This document shows positions 55,308-64,000 of a stretch of DNA of 64,000 bases, one piece after another. The notes under the pieces are model-generated. The model made no database searches. It saw only the letters and a program-made list of their open reading frames with translations, and had not been told where the DNA came from. Numbering within the stretch: position 1 is the stretch's first letter; each line of letters starts with the position of its first letter. Position numbers and translations under genes: made by a program. Source of the DNA: Caldilineaceae bacterium (GTDB taxonomy: Bacteria; Chloroflexota; Anaerolineae; Caldilineales; Caldilineaceae); the NCBI GenBank assembly GCA_020433455.1, contig JAGRCP010000023.1, positions 1 to 64,000 of the forward strand, given 5' to 3'.

Positions 55308-57140
55308 CTACCAATAACTCGCACCGAAAACCCGCTCCAGCATGGCCTGCCGTTCGTCGGCCGACATCCAGCGAGGCTGGCCGTAATCATAGATGCGGGT
55401 GGTCAATATCTGGGTGCTCAAATGGCGGCCGTCGTAGAGGGTGTGCTTGACGATCATGCCCTCTCGCGTGTCCTCCTGCCACATTTGGTCGAAGAAGAGG
55501 TTGCCCAGGCCAAAAAGGACCAGCTTGTCATCGGTGAATTCTACGGCCTGGGGCACGTGACTCTGCACGCCCGTGACGATATCCGCGCCCGCCCGCACCA
55601 GCGCGTTGAAGTCCAGCCGCTGATCTCCCAGGGGCTGGACGCCGTAGGATTCGTCATATTGAAGCTCGGGTAGAACCAGATCGGCCCGATCCTCTGTCTT
55701 GATGGTGCGGATCATGGCGGACATAATGGCCAGATCGAAGACCGCGCTGCCCGGCTCATTATCGGTGGCAAATGCAAAGTCGGGACCGTAGCTGTTGGCC
55801 CCCAGAAAAGCCAGCCGATTGCCGTTGTGTTCCAGATAGAAGGGCGCAAAAGCTTCCTCCTTGTTGCGCCCGCCCCCGTAGAGAGGGATATTCTCTTGCG
55901 CATAGAAATTGATAGACCCCAGCGCGTCTTCCCGTCCGAAATCATTTTGGTGATTGCCCGTCAGCCCCACGATATCCACGCCCACATCGCGTAGCGCTTG
56001 CAGGTATGCAGGCGGACTGCAAAAGTTGAAGTTGTCCATGCGCGTATCCGTCTCGCAGTCGGGGACGAAGGGCACCTCATTGCTGATGTGGGTGATGTCG
56101 GCCGCGGCCAGTTCCGGACCCACCACCTCAGCGATCCAATCCACGCCGCGTTCGTCTATTTCGGCCGCGGTCATGCGCACCATGGCCGTGACGCCCGTCA
56201 TGGCCAGTACCGTGAGCTTGTCTGGATCCCTATTGGCGGCAGGCAGTTGGGCCAGAAAAGCGGCCGCCTGCTGGGCCTGTCGGGCATTGGCCGGATCGAT
56301 CCTGGCGTAGAGCGTTGTCTTGAACGGATAGGCGCTCAGATCGAAGCGATTGGCGTTCTCTACCGGATTCTGCCCGTCAACCGCCAGAACGGTAAGCTGG
56401 GGCGTCAGTTCGTCAAAGGGAACCAGGGCCAGAGTGGGCGTCACGCCCCACGCAGCCTGGATGACCTCTTCCATACTCCCGTAGCCCTGGACCGTCGCGC
56501 CCGGCGCGTCCAGCAGGGTGACCAGGCCGGGCAGCGTGTCGCTGATGACTGCGATGGCCTCGAAAGCGGGCAGCGTGGCCGTGCCGGTGATGACGCCGCC
56601 GGCCGGGAGTTCAACCCTCTCTTCCGCTTGCGCCTCGCCCGTCCAGAGGGATGCAATCCGGGCTTGGGTTGTCAGGGGGATGATGGTGTCGAAACGGCTT
56701 GCCGCCGCGAAGATCACCTCCTGCACCGGCGTGTCGGTGACGTCATACGTCAGCTCAACCACCGGCGCGGCCGTGGGTGCGGTCGTGGTGAGGAAAAGCG
56801 ACTGGGAAACGGCCATGGTTGCAACAAGGCGCTGAAGCGCGGGCGGTCCCTGATCGACGCGCACGGTAATGGGCGGAATCTCCGCTTCAGCTGTCGCTTG
56901 AACTGTCGGCTCACTCGTTCCGGTTGTCGTAGTCGTGGTAACATTGATGGCGGACTTGGGAGACGGAGTCTGACTTTCCCTGACTACCCCTTCAATGGTT
57001 GAGGTCGCGCTGGTCGGATTATCGGCTGGGCCGCCGGCTGTCCCGCCGGTTAGGGCGGTGAAGGCCAGGGCAAAGCCGCCTATGAGCATGGCGGCGCTGA
57101 GCAGGACGAGCAATTGACGTGGAATGCGATCGAGCGACAT
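55308..57140 (-). CDS. CapA-like metallophosphoesterase-fold membrane-anchored protein
   Basis: 610 residues. One N-terminal helix ([18 protein letters not shown]) anchors or exports it, then a Thr/Ser/Pro-rich linker. Residues about 310-600 match the CapA/PgsA poly-gamma-glutamate-synthesis fold: [38 protein letters not shown] and [12 protein letters not shown]. Residues 130-300 look like an extra substrate-binding-like domain. In B. subtilis, PgsA takes part in capsule polymer synthesis, but most CapA-domain proteins are of unknown role. Some catalytic Asp/His positions of classical phosphoesterases appear changed (TGVT where GDV is usual). Confidence 0.82.
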   Translation of the reverse strand: MSLDRIPRQLLVLLSAAMLIGGFALAFTALTGGTAGGPADNPTSATSTIEGVVRESQTPSPKSAINVTTTTTTGTSEPTVQATAEAEIPPITVRVDQGPPALQRLVATMAVSQSLFLTTTAPTAAPVVELTYDVTDTPVQEVIFAAASRFDTIIPLTTQARIASLWTGEAQAEERVELPAGGVITGTATLPAFEAIAVISDTLPGLVTLLDAPGATVQGYGSMEEVIQAAWGVTPTLALVPFDELTPQLTVLAVDGQNPVENANRFDLSAYPFKTTLYARIDPANARQAQQAAAFLAQLPAANRDPDKLTVLAMTGVTAMVRMTAAEIDERGVDWIAEVVGPELAAADITHISNEVPFVPDCETDTRMDNFNFCSPPAYLQALRDVGVDIVGLTGNHQNDFGREDALGSINFYAQENIPLYGGGRNKEEAFAPFYLEHNGNRLAFLGANSYGPDFAFATDNEPGSAVFDLAIMSAMIRTIKTEDRADLVLPELQYDESYGVQPLGDQRLDFNALVRAGADIVTGVQSHVPQAVEFTDDKLVLFGLGNLFFDQMWQEDTREGMIVKHTLYDGRHLSTQILTTRIYDYGQPRWMSADERQAMLERVFGASYW

Positions 57141-57212
57141 AGGCCTGTTTGAAGGTGAGTATGAAACGAGACGACCGCACGAGTATAACGCAGCATGGCG
57201 GATTGAAATAAT

Positions 57213-58400
57213 ATGACCAATTTCGTTTTGTCGGCCGGGCCTGAGCCGACCGGGCAGAGTCCGTTTGCCGCGCGGCAGGCTCTGCGCTATTCAAAACTCT
57301 TCTATTTTTTCTTCTTTAGCGCAATGGGCGCCTTTGCTCCGTATTTCAACATTGTTCTCGCGGCCCGGGGCTTGACGGGGGTGGAAATCGGCTGGCTGGG
57401 CAGCATTCCGCCCCTTGTCAGCTTGGCGGCCGGACCTTTTTGGGGCGGCGTGGCGGACCGCTGGCAGGTTCACTCCCGGGTGTTGGCCGGATGCGCCCTG
57501 GCGTCGGGTCTTTTGTCGCTCTTTTTTCTGCGCACCATGGCGCTGCCGGCTCTCCTTCTGCTGGTGATTACCTTCTTTTTCTTCCGCACGCCGATTGCCG
57601 CGATCCTTGACGGCGCGACCATGGAGATCGCGACGTTGGCCCATTCCACATACTCGCGCCAGCGTCTATGGGGCAGCATTGGCTTTATCGTCGCCACGTT
57701 TCTTTTTGGCCGCCTCATCAGCGGCGGCAGCCTCAATTCAATTTTCTGGGCCAATAGTCTCCTGCTGGGCGTTCTCTGCACTTTGCTCAGCTTGCGCCTG
57801 CCTGCCGGCCGCTCCATGGAGCGAGTCAACCTGCTCAGCGGCTTGCGTGAGCTTCTGGCCCGCCGGACATACCGCACCTTTCTGGTCGCTTTAATCTTTT
57901 TGGGAATTGGCATGGCCGGGCTCATGAACTTTCTGGGCCTTCATATATTGGCCATGGGCGGGAGTGAGCGGCAGGTGGGCATGGCGTTTGCCCTGAACAG
58001 CATGGCTGAAATCCCGATTATGTTTTTCGGCATTTCCTGGTTCACCCGTTTTGGCAATGCCTTGCTCATGCGGTTGGGCGCGGTGGGGTTCGCCGTTACC
58101 TGGCTGCTTGTGGCTGTGGCTCAGACGCCCGGCCAAATTATCGGCACGACCTTCCTCATCGGAATTTTCTTCGGCTCTTTTTGGGTCGCGGCAGTCGGCT
58201 TTGCGGATGAGCATTCGCCCCGGTCTCTCCGCTCCACCGGCCAGGCCATCATGAATGCAGCGCTCTTTGGTTTGGGGTGGAGCATGGGCGCGATGTTAGG
58301 CGGTATCCTCTGGCAGCACACCAACGGCCACATTCTCTTCCTCTGCATGAGCGCGTGCGGCGTCATCGCCGCGGCCATTCTGTTTTTTGGCAAGCGCTAG
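57213..58400 (+). CDS. Major facilitator superfamily transporter
   Basis: 395 residues with about twelve helices in two halves. The N-terminus has [24 protein letters not shown] and the loop-2/3 motif WGGVADRW; the second half begins near [21 protein letters not shown]. It is closest in style to the MFS_1-like group (phenylpropionate- or nucleoside-type permeases). Divergent from the CapA gene, 72 nt apart, and upstream of an aminotransferase; substrate unknown. Confidence 0.87.
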   Translation: MTNFVLSAGPEPTGQSPFAARQALRYSKLFYFFFFSAMGAFAPYFNIVLAARGLTGVEIGWLGSIPPLVSLAAGPFWGGVADRWQVHSRVLAGCALASGLLSLFFLRTMALPALLLLVITFFFFRTPIAAILDGATMEIATLAHSTYSRQRLWGSIGFIVATFLFGRLISGGSLNSIFWANSLLLGVLCTLLSLRLPAGRSMERVNLLSGLRELLARRTYRTFLVALIFLGIGMAGLMNFLGLHILAMGGSERQVGMAFALNSMAEIPIMFFGISWFTRFGNALLMRLGAVGFAVTWLLVAVAQTPGQIIGTTFLIGIFFGSFWVAAVGFADEHSPRSLRSTGQAIMNAALFGLGWSMGAMLGGILWQHTNGHILFLCMSACGVIAAAILFFGKR

Positions 58401-58504
58401 CAAATTCTGCTTTTTGCCCTCTGCCGGGCCGATGGCACAATGGGAAACGGAATGAGATCCATATCAATCCGCCGCTTTTGCGGCCAAATTTACGAGAATC
58501 AATC

Positions 58505-59611
58505 ATGACCATTCGACCCAAGCCTCCGCAACGACTCTTTATTCCCGGCCCCACAGACGTTCTCCCAGAGGTGTTGGCCGCCCAGACCCGGCCCATGATG
58601 GGGCATCGCTCTAAGGAATTTGAAGCGCTTTTTGCCAAGTGTGAAGGGCAGCTTAAGCAGCTTTTTTACACCGAGAGCCGCGTCTATATCGTAGCCTCTT
58701 CCGGCACGGGTATGCACGAAGCCGCAATCCGCAATGCTGTGGGCGGCCGCGTCCTCAACTTCGTGAGCGGCGCCTTTGGCCGTCGCTGGTATGACGTCTC
58801 CGTGGGCTGCGCCAAAGAGGCCATCCGCGTGGATGTAGAGTGGAACACCGCGGTCAAAGCCTCTCACGTGGTTGAAGCGCTGGAAATTGCCCTCGACGAT
58901 GGTCCGGTGGACGCCGTTACCGTTGTTCACAACGAGACCAGCACCGGCGTTATCGCGCCCGTGGGCGAAATCGCGGCCGCGGTCCGGACCGTGAGTCCGG
59001 AAACGCTCGTCCTGGCGGACGCCGTTTCTTCATTTGGCGGCGTGAAGATTCCGGTGGACGAATGGGGCGTGGACCTCTGTCTGACTTCGTCCCAGAAGGC
59101 GTTGGCCTTGCCGCCGGGCCTGGCCTTCGCCGCGGTAAGTGATCGTCTGCTGGAGAGGGCGGCTGGGATATCCGGGCGGGGGTGGTATTTCGACTTCCTC
59201 AACCTGGAAAAGTCCCTGGTCAAGAATACGACGCCCGCTACACCCGCCATCTCGCTGATGAATGCCTTGAGCCTACAGTTGGACATCATCTTTGAGGAAG
59301 GACTGGAGGCCCGCTTTGCCCGCCATGCCCGCTGCGCCGGGCTGACCCATGAATGGGCGCTGGAGAATGGTTTTGCCCTCATGGCGGAAGCAGGATATCG
59401 TTCGCCCACCGTTACCACGGTGGCGAATAACCAGGGGGTGGATATTGCCGATCTGAATCGTTTTCTGGGCGAACGCGACATGAAGATTTCCAACGGATAT
59501 GGCGTGTACAAGGACAAGGCTTTCCGCATCGCGCACATGGGCGAAACGGATGAGGGGGATATGGCGCGCCTTTTCGTCGCCATCAACGCTTATTTAGGGC
59601 GCGAGGAGTAG
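58505..59611 (+). CDS. Class V aminotransferase (serine/alanine-glyoxylate type)
   Basis: 368 residues from the ATG at 58505. RLFIPGPTDVLPEVL at the start, GTGMHEAAIRN, NETSTGVIAPV, LADAVSSFGG and the PLP Lys in LTSSQKALALPPGLAF define the alanine/serine-glyoxylate and phosphoserine-like class V group. It probably moves amino groups between serine or alanine and glyoxylate. It is followed after 53 nt by a threonine aldolase, so both may handle glycine, serine and threonine. Confidence 0.9.
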   Translation: MTIRPKPPQRLFIPGPTDVLPEVLAAQTRPMMGHRSKEFEALFAKCEGQLKQLFYTESRVYIVASSGTGMHEAAIRNAVGGRVLNFVSGAFGRRWYDVSVGCAKEAIRVDVEWNTAVKASHVVEALEIALDDGPVDAVTVVHNETSTGVIAPVGEIAAAVRTVSPETLVLADAVSSFGGVKIPVDEWGVDLCLTSSQKALALPPGLAFAAVSDRLLERAAGISGRGWYFDFLNLEKSLVKNTTPATPAISLMNALSLQLDIIFEEGLEARFARHARCAGLTHEWALENGFALMAEAGYRSPTVTTVANNQGVDIADLNRFLGERDMKISNGYGVYKDKAFRIAHMGETDEGDMARLFVAINAYLGREE

Positions 59612-59664
59612 GAAGCGCCTGTTGTTTGCATAACATCAATTTCATACAAAGAGGAACGGAAGTA

Positions 59665-60753
59665 ATGACCAGAGTTAATCAGGCCGTTATCGATATGCGC
59701 AGCGACACCATTACCCGCCCCACCGACGCCATGCGCGAGGCCATGGCCCGGGCCGAAGTAGGAGATGATGTCTATGGCGAGGATCCTACCGTCAATCGGC
59801 TGGAGGCCATGGCGGCCGAAATACTGGGTAAGGAAGCCGCGGTTTTTGTGCCCAGCGGCACCATGGGCAACCTGATTTCGGTGCTTAGCCACTGCGGCCG
59901 GGGCGAGGAGATGATCCTGGGCGACAACGCGCACATTTTTTATTATGAACAGGGCGGCTCCGCGGCGGTGGGCGGCGTGCATCCCCGCACTGTGCCCAAT
60001 CTGGCCGATGGATCGCTGGATTTGGCGACGGTTGCGGCGGCCATTCGGGGCAATGACGAGCATTTCCCCGTAACGCGTCTTATCGCCATCGAAAATACCC
60101 ACAACCGACGAGGCGGTACGGTGCTCTCCGTTGAGTATATGGATGCCTTGGGCGCGTTGGCGCATGAACGGGGCCTGCTCCTCCATGTGGACGGCGCCCG
60201 CATCTGGAACGCAGCCGTCGCACTGGGCGTAACGCCCGCTCGCCTGCTGGAGAATGCCGATACAGTCAGCGCCTGCCTGAGCAAGGGGCTTGCCGCGCCC
60301 GTGGGCTCGGTTGTCGCGGGCGACCGTGATTTTATTCGGCGCGCGCGGCGCATGCGCAAGCAGGTGGGCGGCGGTATGCGCCAGGCCGGCGTCATCGCGG
60401 CCGCGGGCATTGTTGCGCTCGATGAGATGGTGGATCGTCTGGCGGAGGATCATGCCCGTGCCCGGGTGCTGGCTGCGGGCCTGGATGAACTGGACGGCGT
60501 CTCGGTAGACCTCGCGTCCGTCCAGACCAATCTGGTCTATTTTGACGTGACCCGGCCGGACATGACCGCACTGGACCTGGCAACGGCTTTGACGAGAGAG
60601 GGCGTTCGGGTCATCGCCACCGGACCCCAACGCCTGCGCGCTGTGACCCACTATCACATCAGCGGGGAGGATATTGAAACGGCCCTGGCCGCGGTTCCTG
60701 ACGTGCTGGCGCGTGATTCGTTTGAGAAGGGCGATGGGATCGTATACGGGTAA
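59665..60753 (+). CDS. ltaE: Low-specificity L-threonine aldolase
   Basis: 362 residues from the ATG at 59665 with GAGGAA upstream. DMRSDTITRPTDAMREAM, VFVPSGTMGNLIS, HVDGARIWNA and the PLP Lys in ACLSKGLAAPVGSVV identify the beta-eliminating lyase / threonine aldolase family. It splits threonine to glycine and acetaldehyde. Probably cotranscribed with the preceding aminotransferase; terminates at a strong hairpin. Confidence 0.93.
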   Translation: MTRVNQAVIDMRSDTITRPTDAMREAMARAEVGDDVYGEDPTVNRLEAMAAEILGKEAAVFVPSGTMGNLISVLSHCGRGEEMILGDNAHIFYYEQGGSAAVGGVHPRTVPNLADGSLDLATVAAAIRGNDEHFPVTRLIAIENTHNRRGGTVLSVEYMDALGALAHERGLLLHVDGARIWNAAVALGVTPARLLENADTVSACLSKGLAAPVGSVVAGDRDFIRRARRMRKQVGGGMRQAGVIAAAGIVALDEMVDRLAEDHARARVLAAGLDELDGVSVDLASVQTNLVYFDVTRPDMTALDLATALTREGVRVIATGPQRLRAVTHYHISGEDIETALAAVPDVLARDSFEKGDGIVYG

Positions 60754-60756
60754 TAA

Positions 60757-60790
60757 AAAGAGGGCGCCAATTTTTCGGCGCCCTCTTGCG
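60757..60790. terminator. Bidirectional terminator between ltaE and rpsA
   Basis: Hairpin AAGAGGGCGCC / GGCGCCCTCTT with an 8-nt loop, A-rich on the left side, between convergent genes. Confidence 0.88.
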
Positions 60791-60811
60791 TAAGCTGTCT
60801 GTTGTGGTTGT

Positions 60812-62164
60812 TTACGCTTCGCTGTCTTCTTCCGCATCTTGCGGCTCTTCTTCCAGGTCGTCTTCCGGCTCGACTGCAATCTCTACCTCGTCAAACTCGG
60901 GGAAGGCGCCATCATCCTGGATTTCCTCGTCCTCTTCGGCAATCTCCCAGAGAATTTCCTCTTCCTGGGGCTCGGCCGGCATCATGCTGAGGCCCAGCCG
61001 TTCGCGGCGCACGTCAATGCTGAGTACGCGAACTTTGACCGTCTCGCCCCGACGGACGATTTCCGAGGGCTTATTGGTAGCAAAGGTGGGCATCTCGCTC
61101 ACGTGGACCAATCCCTCTACGCCCACGGGTACGCGCACAAAGGCGCCGAAATCGACCACATTGGTGACGACCCCTTCCACCTCGTCGCCGGGCTGATAAG
61201 CGTCGGCGGCCATTTGCCACGGATTGGGCAGAACGGCCTGGCGGTTCAAGCTGATGCGCTCCCGATCCTTATCGATCTGTTCGATGAGCACTTCCACCTC
61301 ATCACCCGGCTGGAGGATTTCGGACGGATGGTTGACGCGGCGCCAGTCCAGTTTGGAAATGTGAATCAGCCCGCTGATGCCGCCCAAATTGACGAAAGCG
61401 CCAAAGTCGGTCAGATTCTCCACCGTTCCCTTGACGACTTCGCCTTCCGTCAGCTCTTCCAGGCGCTGCTTGCGGCGCGCCTTCTCCGCTTCCAGCGCGG
61501 ACATAACCAGGCGGCGGCGCTTGCGATCCACTTCGATGATGGTGAGGGGAAGCATGTCGCCTTCCATCTCTTGCTTCAGGCGATCGCGTTCCTCCGTGTT
61601 GCGGATATAGCGCAGGCTGGAGACGTGGGAATTGGGCACAAAGCCCCGCAGTTGGCGATATTGAACCAACATGCCGCCCCGATTCAAATTGATGATAGGC
61701 AATTCCAGCACAACGCCCGCTTCCATATCTTCTTCAGCCTGGATCCAATCCAGGGATTCCAACCCGCGTGAGAGGGAGACAACCAGTTCTTCCTCATCAT
61801 GAGGCGTGCTGCTGACAAAGATCGGCAGTTGATCGCCCACCTGGACGTTGGTCAGCCACTCTTCGTCCAGCCGTGACAGGTCGCTGGCAGGGACAATGGC
61901 GTCGCGCTTGGCGCCCACGTCCAAAACGATTGAATTGTTGGAGACGCTGAGCACTTCGCCGGTCAAGATGTCGCCCCGTTTGGGCACGTTAAAATCATAT
62001 TCATCCAGCAGCGCTGCAAAGGAATCAGAAGCGTCTTCGACGGGGAGATCGTCCGACACCGTTTGTTCCACGTCGATTTGCACTTCTTCTATTTCTCCCG
62101 GACTGCTCAAGGCAGCCGTTTCTTCCTGTTCCATTGCAGAATCTTCATTGTGTAAGTTACTCAT
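60812..62164 (-). CDS. rpsA: 30S ribosomal protein S1, four-domain type
   Basis: 450 residues. Four S1 RNA-binding domains at about 62-130, 147-215, 236-305 and 323-393, each with the VxGxVxxxxxxGxxVxxG pattern (e.g. VVKGTVENLTDFGAFVNLGG). The ends are acidic: 50 residues at the N-terminus and a Glu/Asp-only tail from about 400. The four-domain form is shorter than the six-domain E. coli protein and resembles those of Gram-positive and Chloroflexota lineages. Start at 62164; an internal ATG ten codons later is possible. Confidence 0.93.
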   Translation of the reverse strand: MSNLHNEDSAMEQEETAALSSPGEIEEVQIDVEQTVSDDLPVEDASDSFAALLDEYDFNVPKRGDILTGEVLSVSNNSIVLDVGAKRDAIVPASDLSRLDEEWLTNVQVGDQLPIFVSSTPHDEEELVVSLSRGLESLDWIQAEEDMEAGVVLELPIINLNRGGMLVQYRQLRGFVPNSHVSSLRYIRNTEERDRLKQEMEGDMLPLTIIEVDRKRRRLVMSALEAEKARRKQRLEELTEGEVVKGTVENLTDFGAFVNLGGISGLIHISKLDWRRVNHPSEILQPGDEVEVLIEQIDKDRERISLNRQAVLPNPWQMAADAYQPGDEVEGVVTNVVDFGAFVRVPVGVEGLVHVSEMPTFATNKPSEIVRRGETVKVRVLSIDVRRERLGLSMMPAEPQEEEILWEIAEEDEEIQDDGAFPEFDEVEIAVEPEDDLEEEPQDAEEDSEA

Positions 62165-62543
62165 AATCTCCGCTTGTCGGCTGATAGTGAATAGTGAAAT
62201 GATGAATAAAGGGGTACGGCAAACATAAATGTTAGTAGCCTACCTTAGTATACCATGAGATTGATTACTTTATTGGTTGGGGTGCGCACTTTTTTCTGAC
62301 GGCCGCGACATGGACAAAAGGGGCATCGTCTAATATTATAGGCATCTCTTGGGAGATTCGTCAATCTCTGGAAATGTATGACAGCAATCAGCGGTTGACC
62401 CAAGAAGGAAAAGACATTTCCAAGCGATTGATTAAGGAGAGACAACGCTGTTGTTTGGCCCGTTGTCTTCGGTTTGCTTCAGTAATACGAAAAGTCTGTG
62501 AAAGGAGTTGCGATCGATTTAACATAAACAAACGGGAAAGAAA
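62165..62543. other. Divergent leader between rpsA and the glmS ribozyme
   Basis: About 380 nt without a supported gene. On the minus strand a -10-like TATACT (AGTATA at 62247-62252 on plus) about 85 nt before rpsA is a weak promoter candidate. The plus-strand promoter for the glmS transcript should be in this stretch; no convincing hexamer pair was found. Confidence 0.45.
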
Positions 62544-62795
62544 GCGCATGGCCCAATGCAGGGCGAAGTTCGCCGCATTGGGTGACGAGGAAGGGGTTTC
62601 CGGTTATCGTACCGGACTAACCGGCGTCAATTGACGCCGGGAAAATCGACTTATCAGCGGATGCCCCCTGGTCGCTTCCACCGACTTGATCCGAAACGAT
62701 CTTCCGTTTTGGAGTAATCTTTCCCCACTCATCTCCTTGGATAAGCTGGCGTTGAAAGCCGTCCGGTAACGGACGGGACAAAGGCGTGCAGCAGT
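62544..62795 (+). ncRNA. glmS ribozyme (GlcN6P-activated self-cleaving riboswitch)
   Basis: Cleavage is expected between A62543 and the GCGC at 62544-62547. P2 is CCCAATGC (62552-62559) pairing with GCATTGGG (62575-62582), closed by an inner GGCG/CGCC hairpin. The near-invariant core TGACGAGG follows at 62583-62590, then AGGGG (62592-62596) pairing with CCCCT (62665-62669), with ATCGACTTATCAGCGGATG inside, close to the consensus TATCGA...TCGGCGGATG. P3 is TGGTCG/CGACTTG (62669-62688). A P4.1-like stem GTCCG/CGGAC (62761-62774) is followed by ACAAAGG. It lies on the same strand upstream of glmS. By family knowledge GlcN6P triggers cleavage and lowers glmS mRNA. The 3' limit is approximate. Confidence 0.85.
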
Positions 62796-62823
62796 GGAAT
62801 CGAATTGATCCGAATAGCAGACT

Positions 62824-62909
62824 CAGTGATGCCCGAAGCGGGCGGACGCGGCTGATGTGCGTACATCAATAGTGCGTATATCAAGCGGCTGCACCCGCCT
62901 GACTCACTG
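62824..62909 (+). other. Second structured segment in the glmS leader
   Basis: CAGTGA (62824-62829) pairs with TCACTG (62904-62909) and GGCGG (62841-62845) with CCGCC (62895-62899), enclosing further small inverted repeats such as GATGTGCGTACATC. It lies between the ribozyme and the glmS start. It is not recognised as a known riboswitch or terminator. From 62910 to the glmS start nothing else was identified except the ribosome site. Confidence 0.45.
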
Positions 62910-63074
62910 TCCATACGTTTGGAACCCATGCGGTCCGTTATTAAAACGTGATTTCCATGCATGGCGGAGCGTTCCTTCACGTATCGCGGTTCAAATATTC
63001 ACGTGGACTGCATCAGCCAACTGCATGAAATTCGGATGAACCACTCTTTTTCTGTAACGAATGGAGGAAACTCT

Positions 63075-64000
<926 letters not shown>

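Noticed and set aside
62824-62909. Possible second ribozyme or classical terminator before glmS
   Set aside because: No T-tract and no known core motif; kept only as an unexplained structured segment.

Overview
The window looks like a chromosomal piece of an uncultured or little-studied Chloroflexota bacterium (Anaerolineae/Caldilineae type). This assignment is an inference. It rests on the moderately high GC, the very long secreted proteins that end in a short aromatic-Leu-Pro tail, the bd-oxidase operon, the CapA-like and FtsX-like proteins, and the density of small palindromic intergenic repeats. No tRNA, rRNA or CRISPR array was recognised. The left edge cuts a DNA methyltransferase and the right edge cuts glmS.

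Layout. (1) 1-5651, minus: a DNA-modification defence operon in transcription order SNF2-type helicase with a PLD-like N-terminus, DUF4391 protein, conserved unknown protein, beta-class adenine methyltransferase. (2) 5977-12087, minus: cytochrome bd oxidase operon cydA-cydB-cydD-cydC, with a palindrome mosaic between cydA and cydB and an ABC ATPase fossil upstream of cydA. (3) 12354-18813, minus: HD-domain protein, a 1235-residue secreted GEVED/cupredoxin protein carrying a tripled cysteine decapeptide, a block of three gene fossils next to a hairpin repeat, and a DHFR-fold reductase. (4) 19167-23979, plus: LolD/MacB-type ATPase and a giant FtsX permease. (5) 24004-36955: a sialic-acid catabolic locus. 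A divergent FCD/GntR regulator faces an operon of family-5 binding protein, DppB, DppC, fused DppDF, GH33 sialidase, Gfo/Idh oxidoreductase, two DapA/NanA-family proteins and an N-acylglucosamine 2-epimerase. A near-consensus sigma-70 promoter lies directly before a 24-bp palindrome that should overlap the transcription start. (6) 37080-43694, mostly minus: TfoX-N protein, then an MttB-like, GcvT-like and sarcosine-oxidase-like demethylation operon, a LOG-family protein and a membrane hydrolase-like protein. (7) 43773-58400: HD nucleotidase, a 1513-residue secreted metalloprotease-like/VWA/TSP3 protein, ATC-hydrolase family protein, acidic secreted protein, FabF, an ABC ATPase without a permease beside it, a tandem pair of small membrane proteins, a CapA-like protein and an MFS transporter. 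(8) 58505-64000: class V aminotransferase, threonine aldolase, ribosomal protein S1, and a long leader with a glmS ribozyme ahead of glmS.

The most striking items are three. The first is the glmS ribozyme core at about 62544-62795, with an expanded P2.1-side loop made of two extra hairpins and about 280 nt of further leader before the start codon. The second is the regulated sialic-acid locus with an apparently cytoplasmic LamG/PKD-like sialidase. The third is a layer of genomic fossils and mobile-looking palindromes: fragments related to cydC at two places, the tail of an FtsX permease, and repeat families shared between distant intergenic regions. A possible link, by inference only: the sialic-acid pathway feeds GlcNAc and then GlcN6P, and the ribozyme on glmS senses GlcN6P.
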